From positions 50,375 to 114,374 of the forward strand of contig JAAFHV010000002.1 of assembly GCA_013297655.1 (NCBI GenBank): a DNA stretch of 64,000 nt, read 5' to 3'. Under the pieces are notes generated by a model. The model searched no databases and was not told the DNA's origin. It saw nothing but the letters and a program-made list of their open reading frames with translations. The translations under genes and the position numbers were made by a program. Shown piece by piece: positions 37,077 to 47,146 of this stretch (its first letter is position 1; every line of letters starts with the position of its first letter). Source of the stretch: Myxococcales bacterium (GTDB lineage Bacteria; Myxococcota_A; Polyangia; Polyangiales; Polyangiaceae).

Positions 37077-40000
37077 ATGTCTCTGCTGCACTCGGGCGCC
37101 CTCGTCGCCACGAGAGAGGTGAACGTGTCGTCTCACGCGCTCGCAGCTTCGCCGTCCTCCGCCGCTGCACCTTCGGGTGCTCCCGCGACGCGCGGCTTTC
37201 GCGAGCTCGACGAAAGGGTCGCCTCCGGCTTGCCGGGGATCGTGCTCGTCCGCGCGCCAGAGGGGGCCGTCGCCGCGCTCGTCGAGCACATCGCCCGCGC
37301 CGCCGAGCAACGTGGTCTCGCCGCATGTGTCGCGTTGCCCGGCCTCGGAGCTCCCGCGTTTCACCTCGCCGCGAGCGCGCTCCGGCTCGCGAAGGCCAAC
37401 GACGCGCGGGCGCTCGCCGAGTCGATCGGGGCGACCGCGTCGCGTCGTCGCGCGGTGGTGGTGTCCACCATGCCAGACGAAGGCTCGTGGGATCGCGCGG
37501 TGCTGAGCCAGCTCGCGGACGGCGCGCGGGCGGCCCTCGTCGTGCTCGTGAGCGAGCGCGAGGAATCGCTCTTCGGCGCCGACACGTTCGTGGTCGCGGA
37601 GTGTCTCGACGACGACGAGCGCCACACGTACCTCGCCGCTGCGGTGGAGCACGAGGCACGAAAGAGCGAGGTCCGCAGCGTGCGCGACCTCTCCGTGTTC
37701 GCCTCGCGGTTGGCGGCGCCACCCGATTTCTCCAACCCCAGCGCCGAAGCGAGCGTGCTCCTCGCCTGCCTCGCGCTCGCCGCGCGACCATGGCCGATTT
37801 GCGCCGCCGCGTGCTTCGTGGACGACGGCGCGAGCGCGACGAGCGAGCTGCTCGAGGGCGGCTGGATCGTCGAGCGTGATGCCTCCGTGCGCGTCGTCGC
37901 GCTCCCCGCCGTGCTCCCCAAGGTCGACCAAGCGCGGGTGGCGGAGGCCCTCGTCGCGACGTTCGCGGGCGATGCGTGGGCAGAGGCGCGGGCGGCCGAG
38001 CTCTACCTCGGCACCGACGCGGAGCGCGCCGACACGATGCACGCGACGGCCCTCGAACGGCTCGCCGACCCGCTCGCGCGGCGAGAGCTGCGACGCAGAT
38101 GGCTGCATGTTGCATGCAAAAATCCGGCGCTCGTCGTTCGCGCGGCGCACCGCTCGCTCGAGCTAGGGGAGCACGAAGAGGTGCTCCGGTCGCTCGAGAC
38201 GAGCGGCCTCTCGCAGCACGGGCCCGAGCACGCGCTGCTCGTCGGACGCGCGCTCGTCGGGATGGGCGACTTCGTGGGTGGCAAGGTCGCCTTCGAGCGC
38301 GCGCGTTCGGCCGACACCGCGGGGGAGCACGGCGCCGCGATCGCGGTCGAGCTCGCGGAGGCGGCTTATGCGCAGGGCGCTCTGGATTCCTCGCGCGAAG
38401 AGGCGACGAAGGTCGCGTCGATGTCGCCCTCGCCGGCGCTCCTCCTTCGCGCGAGCAACGTGCTCGGCAAGCTGAAGCTCGCTGGCGGCAAGTGGGACGA
38501 CGCCGACGCTCACTTTGCGAACGACGCGATGAGCGCGCGCGCCGAAGGGCTCCCCCTCGAAGAGCTCCGTGCACGACTGAACCGCGCGATCGCGATCTTG
38601 TCGAAGGGGTTCGTCGAGGAGGCGAGCGTGATGCTCCGCGCGGTGCTCGCCGACTCGGAGAGCCGCGGCTACGACCAAGGATCGGCCTATGCGCTGACGA
38701 ACCTCGCGGCGACGGCGTGGGACCGGCGCGACTACGCGACGTCGCTCGAGTGCCTCGAGCGAGCGTTCGACTACCACCAAGCGCTCGGTTCTGCGTCCAT
38801 GGTCGCGCAGACGATCTCGAGCCTCGCGGACGTGCGGTTGCGGCTCGGGTTGGTGGAACAGGCGGCGCAGACGATCGGCTTCGCGCGTCGCGCGGGGCTG
38901 AGCCCGTTTCGCGCCGCGAAGTTCGCCTTCGTCGCGACGCGCGTGGCCCTCGCGCGAGGCGATTTGGCGCGTGCGAGGAGAGAAATGGGACAATCCATCG
39001 CCGAGGCCACCGCGTCGAACGACGTGGAGTCGCTCGCCGAGGCGCACCACCTCGCCGCCCGTGTCGCGCTCGAAGAGGGCGACGTCGCCGAGTGCAATCG
39101 TCACCTCGCCGCGGCAGAGTCCCACGTGAGGACCGATCGCGCGCGCGCGGAGACGTCGCTGCTGGCCGCGCTGGCGGCGCGTGCGGCGGGGTCGCAGAAC
39201 GTGGAGCTCGCCCGGGCCGCGCTCCAGGCGGGTCGCCTCTCGGGCGACGACGCGGTGGTCGGCGAGGCGCTCACGCTTCTCTGTCAGCTCCACCTCGACC
39301 TGGGTGACACCGCGAGCGCGCGTGTGTTCTGCGAGCAAGCGACCTCGGTGCGCGACGGCGTCGCAGAGGGCCTCCCGACGCACGTGCGCGCGGCGTATCT
39401 CGCCCGTCCCGAGAGCGTGCTCCTCGGTCGTTTGCGGACCTCGCTCGCCGCGGCGTCGTCGACCGAAGTGGTCGAAGCTCCGCGAACCGAGCGCGCCCCT
39501 CGGGTGCACCACGTGGTCGCTCCGAACCGCGAAATCGTGGGTGAAGACGCGCAGATACGCGCCCTCGTCGCGACGATCAAGAAGGTGGGGCCCGCAGACG
39601 CGACCGTGCTCGTCAAGGGGGAGAGCGGCACCGGGAAAGAGCTCGTCGCCGACGCGCTTCACCGCGCGAGCCATCGCGCGAGTGGGCCGCTCGTGTCCGT
39701 GAATTGCGCCGCGCTCGTCGAGACCTTGTTGCTGTCGGAGCTGTTCGGCCACGAGAAGGGCGCCTTCACGGGGGCCGCCACATGGCGCCTCGGTCGCTTC
39801 GAGATGGCAGACGGGGGCACGCTGTTCCTCGACGAAATCGGCGACATTTCGGCGCGCACGCAGGTCGCCCTCCTCCGTGTGCTGCAGGAGAAGACCTTCG
39901 AGCGGGTGGGCGGAACGGCCGTCGTTCGTGTCGACGTACGCGTCGTGTGCGCGACCCACCGCGACCTCCGCGCGATGGTCGAGCGAGGCGAGTTTCGCGA

Positions 40001-40667
40001 AGATCTCTACTACCGCATTCGAGGGATCCAGCTCGACGTCCCCGCGCTGCGCGCCCGTACGGGCGACATCCCGCTCCTCGCCGAGTCGATCCTCGCGCGG
40101 ATCGCGATCGAGCGAAACGAGGACAAAAAACGACTCTCGGCCGACGCGATCGAGCTCCTCGTCGGTCACAAATGGCCGGGCAACGTGCGTGAGCTCGAGA
40201 ACGCGCTCGGCGCCGCGTCGCTCTTCACCGAGGGTGACACCATCGGCGCCGACGAGCTCCTCGAGAACGTCGAAGGCCTCCGCGCGGCGCGGGTCGTCGC
40301 CGCTCCGGCCTCGGCTCCCACGTCGTCAACGGGATCGAACCGCGGCGCGGCGTTCGCCCACGGCGCCGAGGTGCCGCTCTCGCGTCCTCCACAGAGCGCG
40401 CCCGTGAGCGAGTCGCTCGAAGAAGAGCTCGACGGCGCGCTTCCCCTCTCGGAGGCACGCGCGACCTCGTTCGTGTACGAGCAAATTCGGCGTGGAGAGG
40501 TCACCCTCTCGAGCATGAAGCGGCAGATCGAACGCGATTGCATCGCGCGCGCTCTCGTCGAGACCAAAGGAAACATCACGAAGGCGGCGGTGTTGCTCGG
40601 CATGAAGCGGCCGCGTCTTTCTCAGCTCGTCAAGCAGTACGGCCTCACGGCCATGGAGGGTGTGTGA
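37077..40667 (+). CDS. TPR-containing sigma-54-dependent activator (EBP)
   Basis: Encodes 1196 residues. Residues about 35-300: a degenerate NTPase-like region ([19 protein letters not shown] lacks the P-loop Lys). Residues about 300-800: helical repeats of TPR type ([35 protein letters not shown]). Residues about 815-1040: AAA+ domain of sigma-54 activators, Walker A GESGTGKE (about 848), GAFTGA loop (about 895) that contacts sigma-54, Walker [13 protein letters not shown]-terminal Fis-type HTH ([26 protein letters not shown]). No phospho-acceptor receiver domain; signal input is probably via the TPR part. GTG 37122, with AGAGAGG before it, is an alternative start. Overlaps the next gene by one base. 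Confidence 0.92.
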   Translation: MSLLHSGALVATREVNVSSHALAASPSSAAAPSGAPATRGFRELDERVASGLPGIVLVRAPEGAVAALVEHIARAAEQRGLAACVALPGLGAPAFHLAASALRLAKANDARALAESIGATASRRRAVVVSTMPDEGSWDRAVLSQLADGARAALVVLVSEREESLFGADTFVVAECLDDDERHTYLAAAVEHEARKSEVRSVRDLSVFASRLAAPPDFSNPSAEASVLLACLALAARPWPICAAACFVDDGASATSELLEGGWIVERDASVRVVALPAVLPKVDQARVAEALVATFAGDAWAEARAAELYLGTDAERADTMHATALERLADPLARRELRRRWLHVACKNPALVVRAAHRSLELGEHEEVLRSLETSGLSQHGPEHALLVGRALVGMGDFVGGKVAFERARSADTAGEHGAAIAVELAEAAYAQGALDSSREEATKVASMSPSPALLLRASNVLGKLKLAGGKWDDADAHFANDAMSARAEGLPLEELRARLNRAIAILSKGFVEEASVMLRAVLADSESRGYDQGSAYALTNLAATAWDRRDYATSLECLERAFDYHQALGSASMVAQTISSLADVRLRLGLVEQAAQTIGFARRAGLSPFRAAKFAFVATRVALARGDLARARREMGQSIAEATASNDVESLAEAHHLAARVALEEGDVAECNRHLAAAESHVRTDRARAETSLLAALAARAAGSQNVELARAALQAGRLSGDDAVVGEALTLLCQLHLDLGDTASARVFCEQATSVRDGVAEGLPTHVRAAYLARPESVLLGRLRTSLAAASSTEVVEAPRTERAPRVHHVVAPNREIVGEDAQIRALVATIKKVGPADATVLVKGESGTGKELVADALHRASHRASGPLVSVNCAALVETLLLSELFGHEKGAFTGAATWRLGRFEMADGGTLFLDEIGDISARTQVALLRVLQEKTFERVGGTAVVRVDVRVVCATHRDLRAMVERGEFREDLYYRIRGIQLDVPALRARTGDIPLLAESILARIAIERNEDKKRLSADAIELLVGHKWPGNVRELENALGAASLFTEGDTIGADELLENVEGLRAARVVAAPASAPTSSTGSNRGAAFAHGAEVPLSRPPQSAPVSESLEEELDGALPLSEARATSFVYEQIRRGEVTLSSMKRQIERDCIARALVETKGNITKAAVLLGMKRPRLSQLVKQYGLTAMEGV

Positions 40668-40951
40668 TGCGTCGGTTCATCGCGATTTTCATTGGGTTTT
40701 GCCTCGTTGGGTGTGTCGCCGAGACCGACCCCAACGTGGTCGACGACGTCAGCGATGCCGTCGAGACCGAGGCGAGCTTCTTCTTGCTCATCGGGCGAAC
40801 GACCGGCTCGGCGCAGGACGCCGATCTCTCGCGCGTCGGGGTCTCGAAGCAAGCGATGGGCACGGAGCGCGGGGTCGAGGTCCTGCGGCCGCCCCCCACG
40901 CCGCTGAACGAGCCCACCTCGTTGCCGTGGTGGCCCGGCAAGAAGCCCTGA
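40667..40951 (+). CDS. tiny lipoprotein overlapping the activator gene
   Basis: Encodes 94 residues. The ATG shares its A with the activator's TGA (TGATG), a sign of coupled translation. Signal [16 protein letters not shown] with lipobox Cys16; the remaining 78 residues are polar, with one short hydrophobic stretch (ASFFLLIGR) and a Pro-rich end. No family recognised. Close coupling suggests a functional link to the activator, perhaps as part of its sensing or secretion target; this is inference from arrangement. Confidence 0.68.
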   Translation: MRRFIAIFIGFCLVGCVAETDPNVVDDVSDAVETEASFFLLIGRTTGSAQDADLSRVGVSKQAMGTERGVEVLRPPPTPLNEPTSLPWWPGKKP

Positions 40952-41035
40952 GCACTCTCGTCGTGCGCCTCAGCGAGCTGCGCCCCGCGTCCGTGCGGTG
41001 GCGTGGGCGCTTTCGTTTTGTTCGTCGTGCGCGGA

Positions 41036-41347
41036 TCAGCCGCGAAGCGCGGCAGCCTTTTTTCGCAACGCTTCTGCGTGGTTCGGCTTTCCGCGTGCCT
41101 CGTCGAGGGCAGCCTCCGCGTCGACGAGGGTGGCCGCGTGCACGGCTTTGGCTCCGAACAAGGAGCGCAACGTGGCGCCGTCGAGTCGCGCGACGTCGCC
41201 GCGGCGAAACGCGAGAGCGCTCGACCACTCCTCGTCGAGGGCGCGCTCCGCCTCGTCCCATTTTCCCTCTGCGGTGAGGCCGGTGATGCGCGCGACGGCG
41301 GTCGCGAGGCTCTGGATCATTCGCTCGAAGTAGTCGCGGGACTGCAT
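41036..41347 (-). CDS. DUF6483-like small helical protein
   Basis: Encodes 103 residues from ATG 41347 (MQSRDYFERMIQSLATAVARITGL). Fully helical and charged, no signal peptide. The start motif, a RDYFxRMI helix followed by GKWDEAERALDEEW, resembles from memory DUF6483 proteins, small tetratricopeptide-like proteins of unknown role. The frame is open to 41434 but the extra 29 residues are low-complexity. No operon partner. Confidence 0.6.
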   Translation of the reverse strand: MQSRDYFERMIQSLATAVARITGLTAEGKWDEAERALDEEWSSALAFRRGDVARLDGATLRSLFGAKAVHAATLVDAEAALDEARGKPNHAEALRKKAAALRG

Positions 41348-41393
41348 GCCGAGCGAGCGTAAGTCGTGCTCGACGCGGGCGCCAAACGAACCC

Positions 41394-41675
41394 CTACTCG
41401 GGGCGGTCGTCTGGTCCGCGGCCGCCCTGTCCATCGGGAGGGGGAGGCGGGCTCTTCAAACGGCAAAAGAGGCGCGCGTCGCTCGAGTGCGGCGCGCACG
41501 TGCCCTCTAGAGTGCGATCGCGGAGCGTGACGGAGCAAGGGTCGCCGTTCGTTTTGGACGCGCACGCTGCGTAAGCCTCGGGCGGAAGGTGGGGCGGGTC
41601 CGCGGTCGCGGTGACGGACAGCCCGAGGATGGCGGCGAGCGAGAGCGCGGCGAACGGTGCGGTACGAATGGTCAT
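41394..41675 (-). CDS. small secreted four-Cys protein
   Basis: Encodes 93 residues from ATG 41675. Signal peptide MTIRTAPFAALSLAAILGLSVTATA, cut near residue 25. Mature part about 68 residues with four cysteines (AACASKTNGDPCSV, GTCAPHS, FCRLK), probably two disulfides, and a Pro/Asp-rich tail. The frame continues to 41888 but with noncoding-like composition. No family recognised. Confidence 0.62.
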   Translation of the reverse strand: MTIRTAPFAALSLAAILGLSVTATADPPHLPPEAYAACASKTNGDPCSVTLRDRTLEGTCAPHSSDARLFCRLKSPPPPPDGQGGRGPDDRPE

Positions 41676-41936
41676 CGAGTCTCCAAGCAGTTCGGGATCA
41701 CGCGTGGGCGTGACGCTCGTGGACGAAGGCGCGGGCATCCGCGGGTGGAGCGTTCGAGCCTTGCCCGTCGCTCGTCGAGATCGTGCACCGCGCGCGACGA
41801 TCGGATCACGAAGGGGTGTGAAGATGTGTGTAGGGCGAGCAAATGCGATGGTGGTGTCTCGATGGAGGGCGCGAGCACGGCCTGCCACGGCTGCTCTCAG
41901 CGCCCCTCACGCCGCGTGTTCGCCCGTCGAGGAACA

Positions 41937-42629
41937 ATGAAACTGTCTTCGCTCGTACCCCCCTCGATGTTCGTCGCGACCCTCGTCGCGTGTGGCGGAC
42001 CGCCTGCCAGCGCTCCGGATCGATCGTCTCGCGGCGCCAACGTGTGCGATCCGCAGAGCCACGATCGTCCGTTCGTGGTCGCGTGGAGCGGCACGGAGCT
42101 GGCCACCTTCGAGGCCGTCGACTCTACCGACACCGTCTTCGTCCGCTACCGCGGCTGCGATCTCGAGGTCGTCGACACCTGTCGAAGCGAGTCTGCGCGA
42201 GGCGAGCACGGCGTCTATTTGCCAGTCGAGTGGAGCCGCGAATCGGTCGACCAGCTGGACGTTCCGAACGAGACCGAGCTCTACGCGAAGCTCCCCCTCG
42301 GTGTGCCCGCGTTCGGCGCGCGCGTGAAGGCGGGCGAGTCGTTCCTCGTTCGATACTTGGTCGCCGGAGTACGCCACTCGACCCGCTCCAAGATCCGCCG
42401 CGCCGAGATCGCGTCACGGCCCGAATGCAAAGACGTCACTCACTTCGTGTCCTCGTATCAGCTCGGCGCGTTCGTGCTCCGTAGAGCGCGAGCGGCGGGC
42501 GGCGACGTCACCCCGTCGGCGGAGCGGGCGGGCGGCGACTTCGACACGTGTCGCAGCACCTACGCGCGGGATCTCTCTCGCTGCCAAGCCCCGATACGCG
42601 TCGCCCTTCGTCCGGTCGACGATGAATGA
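41937..42629 (+). CDS. lipoprotein, short member of a paralogous pair
   Basis: Encodes 230 residues. GAGGA site 4 bases before the ATG; signal ending ATLVAC (lipobox). The mature domain (about 175 residues) carries six or more cysteines and is clearly homologous to the first 230 residues of the 42772 gene: both have SHDRPFVV, FE(A/S)V, DTVFV(R/S)Y(R/H)GCDL(E/K)VVD(T/S)CR, KLPLG and RP(E/G)CKDVTH. It lacks the C-terminal extension of that paralogue. 142 bases separate the two genes, which share an origin by tandem duplication. Function unknown. Confidence 0.72.
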   Translation: MKLSSLVPPSMFVATLVACGGPPASAPDRSSRGANVCDPQSHDRPFVVAWSGTELATFEAVDSTDTVFVRYRGCDLEVVDTCRSESARGEHGVYLPVEWSRESVDQLDVPNETELYAKLPLGVPAFGARVKAGESFLVRYLVAGVRHSTRSKIRRAEIASRPECKDVTHFVSSYQLGAFVLRRARAAGGDVTPSAERAGGDFDTCRSTYARDLSRCQAPIRVALRPVDDE

Positions 42630-42771
42630 GAGAATGTGTGCATGGTGCATTCTTCGTGTGTCGACAAGCGGTCCAGGGATAGCGCGATGACGCTCGCGGC
42701 GGGCGATGGTAAGCCTCGCGGCGCTGCGTGAAGCTGGCCCAAAAAGGGGCGAGTCGCGCACGAAGGAGCCC

Positions 42772-44256
42772 ATGAAACGATCGCCGCTCGTGCTCTTCTC
42801 CATGTTCGTCGCGACCCTCGCTGCATGTGGAGGCGTGCCCGCGACGTCGCCGGATCGTGCCTCGGGCCAGAGCGGGCTCATGGCGGGAACCTTCGCGGGC
42901 GCGAACGCGTGCAACCCGAAGAGCCACGATCGTCCGTTCGTCGTCGAGTGGGACGGCACCGACATGTCTACCTTCGAGTCCGTCGCTGCCTACGACACCG
43001 TGTTCGTGAGCTACCACGGGTGCGATCTCAAGGTGGTCGACAGTTGTCGCAACGACTCGGTGAAGGGCCAGCTCGGCGCCTATCGTCCGGTGGAGTGGAC
43101 GAGCGGATCGGTGGAGAAAATAGACGTTCGCAACGAGGGCGAGCTCTTCGCGAAGCTGCCCCTCGGCGCCGCCACGCTCGGCTCGCGGGTGAAAGCGGGG
43201 GAGTCGTTCGTCATGGAATACTTCGTCGCCGGCGTGCGCACCGCCACCCGCGCTGAAATCCACCGCGGCGAGATCGCATCCCGCCCTGGCTGCAAAGACG
43301 TCACGCACTACGTGTACGCCTACAACCTCGGCGCGTTCGCCCTCGGCAGCCACAAGGCGATCGCGGGCAATGCGTCCGTCGGCGCCTTGGGGCTCGGCGC
43401 GGGCGGAAGCACCGTATCGGAACGAACTGCAGAAAAAAAAGGGGGCTCGATCAGCGCGTGCAGCAGCGCTTCCGCCCACGAGGTCATCGGTTGCAAGACC
43501 CCCATTCGCCTCACCCTCCGCTCGATCGAGGACGGCCAGGGAACGGACGCGGTGGCCGCCGTGGCGCCGGAGACCGCGGACGCGAAGAACCTCGCCGGCA
43601 AGATCCAACAGGAGCGGGCCGCCGCGAGCACCGCCGAAGGGCACCTCCGCGCCTCGGACGAGAAGTTCATCGCGCACGATTACGTCGGCGCGCTGGCCGA
43701 GCTCGATGCTTACGACCGCCTCGAGCCGGACGCCTCGAAACACTCCACGAACCCCGCGTCGAAGAGCGCATTCTCGCGCGCCGGATCGCTCATGCGGTCG
43801 GGCGATTGTGTTGCGGGTCGTGAGCTCTTCAAGAGAGCCTCGGAGAAGATCGGGACGCCGGTCACGATGCTCGATCAAGTCACGTCCGACCAGGTGGTGC
43901 ACATGTGCATCGGCAATCGCGGCATCACCCCGCCGGAGGAGCTTCGTCGCGCGATGGCGAACCTAGAACGGGGCCACTTCCCGTCCCCGCCCGGCACCCC
44001 GACCGACGCCAAGGTCTGCAAGGAGGCTTACGCGACGGTGAAGAGGCTCGAAGGTCAGGTCACACCGCGTGGCGAGGTCGAGCTGATTCGCTTCCCCGAC
44101 ACGGTGTGGGAGCACGCCCCGGCTTGCTTCGCGAACGCGAAGGACTGCGCGACCGGGCTCGCGGTTTACAAAGAGCGGAACCCGCGAAAGAACACGCCCG
44201 ACGCGCAGGTGAAGAGCGATTTCGAGCGCAAATTTCCGACCTGCGCCGGCAAATAG
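42772..44256 (+). CDS. lipoprotein, long member of the pair with TPR-like C-terminus
   Basis: Encodes 494 residues. AAGGAG 4 bases before the ATG; signal ending ATLAAC (lipobox). N-terminal domain homologous to the 41937 protein. From about residue 260 a helical region follows (GKIQQERAAASTAEGHLRASDEKFIAHDYVGALAELDAYDRL in outline, then more helices) resembling TPR-type modules, ending with cysteines. A run of eight A then five G at 43433-43445 lies inside the reading frame between the two parts; slippage there would alter the C-terminal part. Likely envelope scaffold; no enzyme motif. Confidence 0.72.
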   Translation: MKRSPLVLFSMFVATLAACGGVPATSPDRASGQSGLMAGTFAGANACNPKSHDRPFVVEWDGTDMSTFESVAAYDTVFVSYHGCDLKVVDSCRNDSVKGQLGAYRPVEWTSGSVEKIDVRNEGELFAKLPLGAATLGSRVKAGESFVMEYFVAGVRTATRAEIHRGEIASRPGCKDVTHYVYAYNLGAFALGSHKAIAGNASVGALGLGAGGSTVSERTAEKKGGSISACSSASAHEVIGCKTPIRLTLRSIEDGQGTDAVAAVAPETADAKNLAGKIQQERAAASTAEGHLRASDEKFIAHDYVGALAELDAYDRLEPDASKHSTNPASKSAFSRAGSLMRSGDCVAGRELFKRASEKIGTPVTMLDQVTSDQVVHMCIGNRGITPPEELRRAMANLERGHFPSPPGTPTDAKVCKEAYATVKRLEGQVTPRGEVELIRFPDTVWEHAPACFANAKDCATGLAVYKERNPRKNTPDAQVKSDFERKFPTCAGK

Positions 44257-44266
44257 GGCGCCAACG

Positions 44267-46081
44267 TCAGGGCTCCCGAGTCAGCTCCAGCGTGACCGGG
44301 ATGGCATCGACCACGACGCGCGGGATGGTCACGCTGCCATCGGCGTTCGGCGTGATCGTGCCGGTGCGATTGCCATATTTGAAGCGCACCGATTCGCCCG
44401 GCATCGGACGAAAGGCGCGCGTTCTTCGGGGGGTCACGTCCACCGTCACCGGCACCGATCCCGTGTAGAGATCACGCTTCGTGGGATAACCCGCCGCCGG
44501 TGAGGCCTCCCCCGGCGAGGTGACCACATAGAGCGGAATCGTGAGCTTGTTCGGTTCGTCCACGATGCCGGTCGTGTCCCAGCGCAAGAACCGATTGAAC
44601 GCGCCGGCGATAGCCCCGCCCCAGCCCGTATCGCCCGCGGTCGCGAGCGCCGCCGCGTAGCCCGACTCGGGGCTGAAGGGCACCATACCGTTGCCCTTGT
44701 CGTTGCCGGGATCGTCGTTCACGGTGGAGGCGCTGAACGCGGGAAAAGGCTTCGATCGAACGAGGCGCGCCTTCGCGTCGGAGATGCGACTCCACCCGGC
44801 GTCCCACCAGCTCGCGCCCATGAGCGGGTCGGCGGGGCCGTGGGCGCCCTCGTCCCAAATCGCGTAGTGGCCAATCTTCTCGTCCTCGATCGTGGCGTAG
44901 TACGTCTTCTTCGTGAGCGCGCTCTCCGTCACGACGGCGCCAAAATGAATCGTAGGGTCGTCTTTTCCGTGTTTGGTAAACAGGAATTGATCGCGCGCTT
45001 CGGGCTCGTCGCGGAGGGCACGGGTGAGGTCCATGGTGTCCCACACGCCGCCGAGGTTCGTCTCACGGCTGCCCCAAAGGCCGGCGAGCTGAGTCACGCG
45101 CGAGGGGCGGTGGTTCTTCGGGATCACCTGCGCGATCGTGGCCTCCACGCCCGCGAAATGCCTCGCGTGCAACAGGCCAATCGTGAGCGCGCCGGCGCCT
45201 CCCATCGAGCCGCCGGACATGAACACACGATCCGGATCCGCCGCCGGATAGGTCTTTTTCAACCAATCCACGAGATGAAGCACGCGCCGCACGGTGTACG
45301 GAGGCACCTTGCCGGCGGTGGGCGGGAACACCGTGCCGTCGCCGTAGCCCCACCAGTAGGTGTTGTTCGGATCGTGCGGCTCGATACGAAACGAGGTGGT
45401 GCTCGCCGCGCTCGTGTTGGGCGCGCCGCCGAAGCCGTGGAGCGACACGACCACGGGCGCGCGGCTCGCGGCGGTCGGCGCCGTGGGGACGACCACGATC
45501 GCGTCGAACGTGCGGCCCATGCGCGAAGGCGAGTCGAGGAAACCGTCCGTGGTTTGGCGCACCAAAAGCCGCGAGTACCCCGTTCCAGGGGTGGTGGTGA
45601 CGACGACGGGGGCCGGCGGGGCGAACGTGTCTCGCACGTCGATCTTTACGTGCACAGTCTTCGAGACGCCCCCTGGCGCGCGCCCGGTGACGGAGATGTC
45701 GTACGCGCCAGACTGGGTAAAATCCGGTCGAAACACGACGCGAGGCTTCGCGTAATCGAACCGCGCGCCAGGAGGTAGACCCTCCACGTCGAAGCGGGTC
45801 ATGCCGCTCGTGACGAGCGCGATGGTCGCTTCGCTCTCCTCGTCGATCGTGAGCTTCGAGGGCTCCTCGAGGGTGGCGGTCGTTGCTGCCGCGTCCGCGA
45901 CGGGGAGCACGTGGCCGCCGTCGACGACCGCGGTAGGCAGGGAAGGCACCGGAGCGTCGACGCGGGCAGCATCGGCGGCGTTGTTCGCGCTCGGTCCGCA
46001 GGCGACGAGCGCCGAGATCGACCAGACGAGAGCGAGAAGCGCGACGCGCGTGCGACGAGGTATGTGCATAGTGCAATCCAT
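44267..46081 (-). CDS. alpha/beta-hydrolase (PHB-depolymerase/esterase-like) lipoprotein
   Basis: Encodes 604 residues from ATG 46081, which follows GGGGGA at 6 bases; ATG 46069 is an alternative. Signal ending ALVAC, DA-rich linker, an Ig-like or polycystin-like beta module (about 70-150) and an alpha/beta hydrolase domain with VVVSLHGFGG, and nucleophile Ser292 in MSGGSMGGAG. The HGFG oxyanion hole and GxSxG pattern resemble secreted poly(3-hydroxybutyrate) depolymerases and esterases. The Asp and His are not certain. Likely degrades a polymer or ester outside the cell. It converges on the 42772 gene. Confidence 0.8.
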   Translation of the reverse strand: MDCTMHIPRRTRVALLALVWSISALVACGPSANNAADAARVDAPVPSLPTAVVDGGHVLPVADAAATTATLEEPSKLTIDEESEATIALVTSGMTRFDVEGLPPGARFDYAKPRVVFRPDFTQSGAYDISVTGRAPGGVSKTVHVKIDVRDTFAPPAPVVVTTTPGTGYSRLLVRQTTDGFLDSPSRMGRTFDAIVVVPTAPTAASRAPVVVSLHGFGGAPNTSAASTTSFRIEPHDPNNTYWWGYGDGTVFPPTAGKVPPYTVRRVLHLVDWLKKTYPAADPDRVFMSGGSMGGAGALTIGLLHARHFAGVEATIAQVIPKNHRPSRVTQLAGLWGSRETNLGGVWDTMDLTRALRDEPEARDQFLFTKHGKDDPTIHFGAVVTESALTKKTYYATIEDEKIGHYAIWDEGAHGPADPLMGASWWDAGWSRISDAKARLVRSKPFPAFSASTVNDDPGNDKGNGMVPFSPESGYAAALATAGDTGWGGAIAGAFNRFLRWDTTGIVDEPNKLTIPLYVVTSPGEASPAAGYPTKRDLYTGSVPVTVDVTPRRTRAFRPMPGESVRFKYGNRTGTITPNADGSVTIPRVVVDAIPVTLELTREP

Positions 46082-46269
46082 CGGCCGTCCCCCGGAGGTC
46101 TTCGCACGGGTCGGTAGAAGCGGCAACCCACGTTCGCGAATCACGTCGCCCTGGGCGCGTCGCGCGCCCGAACGAGGGCCTCGCGCGCCGTCTGCCGAGC
46201 CGGCGAACGGTTGCCGGCGAGCCGTTGCCGAGTGGCCAAAATCGCCCGAGAAATACAGGTGAATGCGGG

Positions 46270-46285
46270 TGGCACGCGCGGTGCT
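46270..46285 (+). promoter_or_regulatory. near-consensus sigma-54 promoter
   Basis: TGGCACG-CGCG-GTGCT: -24 GG and -12 GC are ten bases apart, as required, and 15 of 16 positions fit the TGGCACG-N4-TTGCW consensus. The expected start near 46296 is 36 bases before the ATG of the downstream membrane-protein gene. Such promoters need an activator like the one at 37077. Confidence 0.75.
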
Positions 46286-46331
46286 GAAGCACCCTCGCGG
46301 ACGATTCGGTCCGCCGTGAAAGGACCCCTCG

Positions 46332-47132
46332 ATGCAAAGCCCGCCCCCCGATCCCCGTGACCCCCGCTTCTCCCCCTACGCGCCGCAGCCTTACGGATCG
46401 CCGGGTTACGGCGGGCCGATGCAGGGTCAGCCTCAGCAGCAGCCCTACGGCGGTCAGCCTCAGCAGCAGCCCTACGGCGGTCAGCCTCAGCAGCAGCCCT
46501 ACGCCCAGAGCCCTTTCGCGGCGAACACCATGCAGGGACCGCCCCAAGCGTACGGCGCAGCGCCCGCCCCGGCGGGTTATGGCGCGCCACAACAGGCCTA
46601 TGGTGCTCCGCAACAGGCGGGACCCTACGGTGGCCCCGCGCCCCAAGCGCCGTCACCATCGCCGAGCTCGTTCCCGCAGATGGGGAGCTTCGGAATGCCG
46701 GGAATGGCGAACATGCCGGGACTGGGTGGTGCTGGCGCGGCGCTCTCGAAGATGCCGCAACCGAGCGGGCTCTCGCCTGCGCTCGCGTTCGTTCTCGGTG
46801 TCGTCGCGGTCGCGATCGCGCTCGTGTTCGACGTGGTCTTCCTCCACGTTCACATCCCCGGTGTCGGCGCGTACGCGTGGTACCTCACGACCGCATTTTC
46901 ATTCTTGGCTGCAGGCTACGGCGGCGCAAAATGGACCCGCGCGACGCAGTCGACGGCGATGAGCGCGGTCGCGGTCGCCGGCGTGCTCTACGGCGTCGCC
47001 GACCTCGGTCTCGGCCTCGTCCTCGAAGATTTGCCGATGGGGAGCGCGCTCTTCCTCGGGATCCAAGGGCTCGTCATCGCGGTCGTGTGCGGTGGCGCCG
47101 GTGTGCGAAAGGGCCTCGCGGCGAAGGCGTGA
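46332..47132 (+). CDS. Gln/Pro/Gly-rich multipass membrane protein
   Basis: Encodes 266 residues. The cytoplasmic N-terminal 145 residues are low-complexity, with three exact copies of GQPQQQPYG and further YGAPQQ units. Four predicted membrane helices follow from about residue 155: ALAFVLGVVAVAIALVFDVVFL, YAWYLTTAFSFLAAGYGG, AMSAVAVAGVLYGVADLGLG, and ALFLGIQGLVIAVVCGGAG. Built like myxobacterial small membrane proteins with unstructured Pro/Gln tails; function unknown. It is preceded by a near-consensus sigma-54 promoter, so its expression probably depends on an activator such as the one at 37077. Confidence 0.72.
   Translation: MQSPPPDPRDPRFSPYAPQPYGSPGYGGPMQGQPQQQPYGGQPQQQPYGGQPQQQPYAQSPFAANTMQGPPQAYGAAPAPAGYGAPQQAYGAPQQAGPYGGPAPQAPSPSPSSFPQMGSFGMPGMANMPGLGGAGAALSKMPQPSGLSPALAFVLGVVAVAIALVFDVVFLHVHIPGVGAYAWYLTTAFSFLAAGYGGAKWTRATQSTAMSAVAVAGVLYGVADLGLGLVLEDLPMGSALFLGIQGLVIAVVCGGAGVRKGLAAKA
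46425..46505 (+). repeat. 27-bp tandem repeat, three copies, in-frame
   Basis: Three back-to-back 27-base units (GGTCAGCCTCAGCAGCAGCC then CTACGGC), encoding GQPQQQPYG each. Copies are nearly identical (the last ends CC), so recent slippage or expansion is likely and copy number may vary between strains. Confidence 0.9.
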
Positions 47133-47146
47133 ACGGGCGCGAGGGA

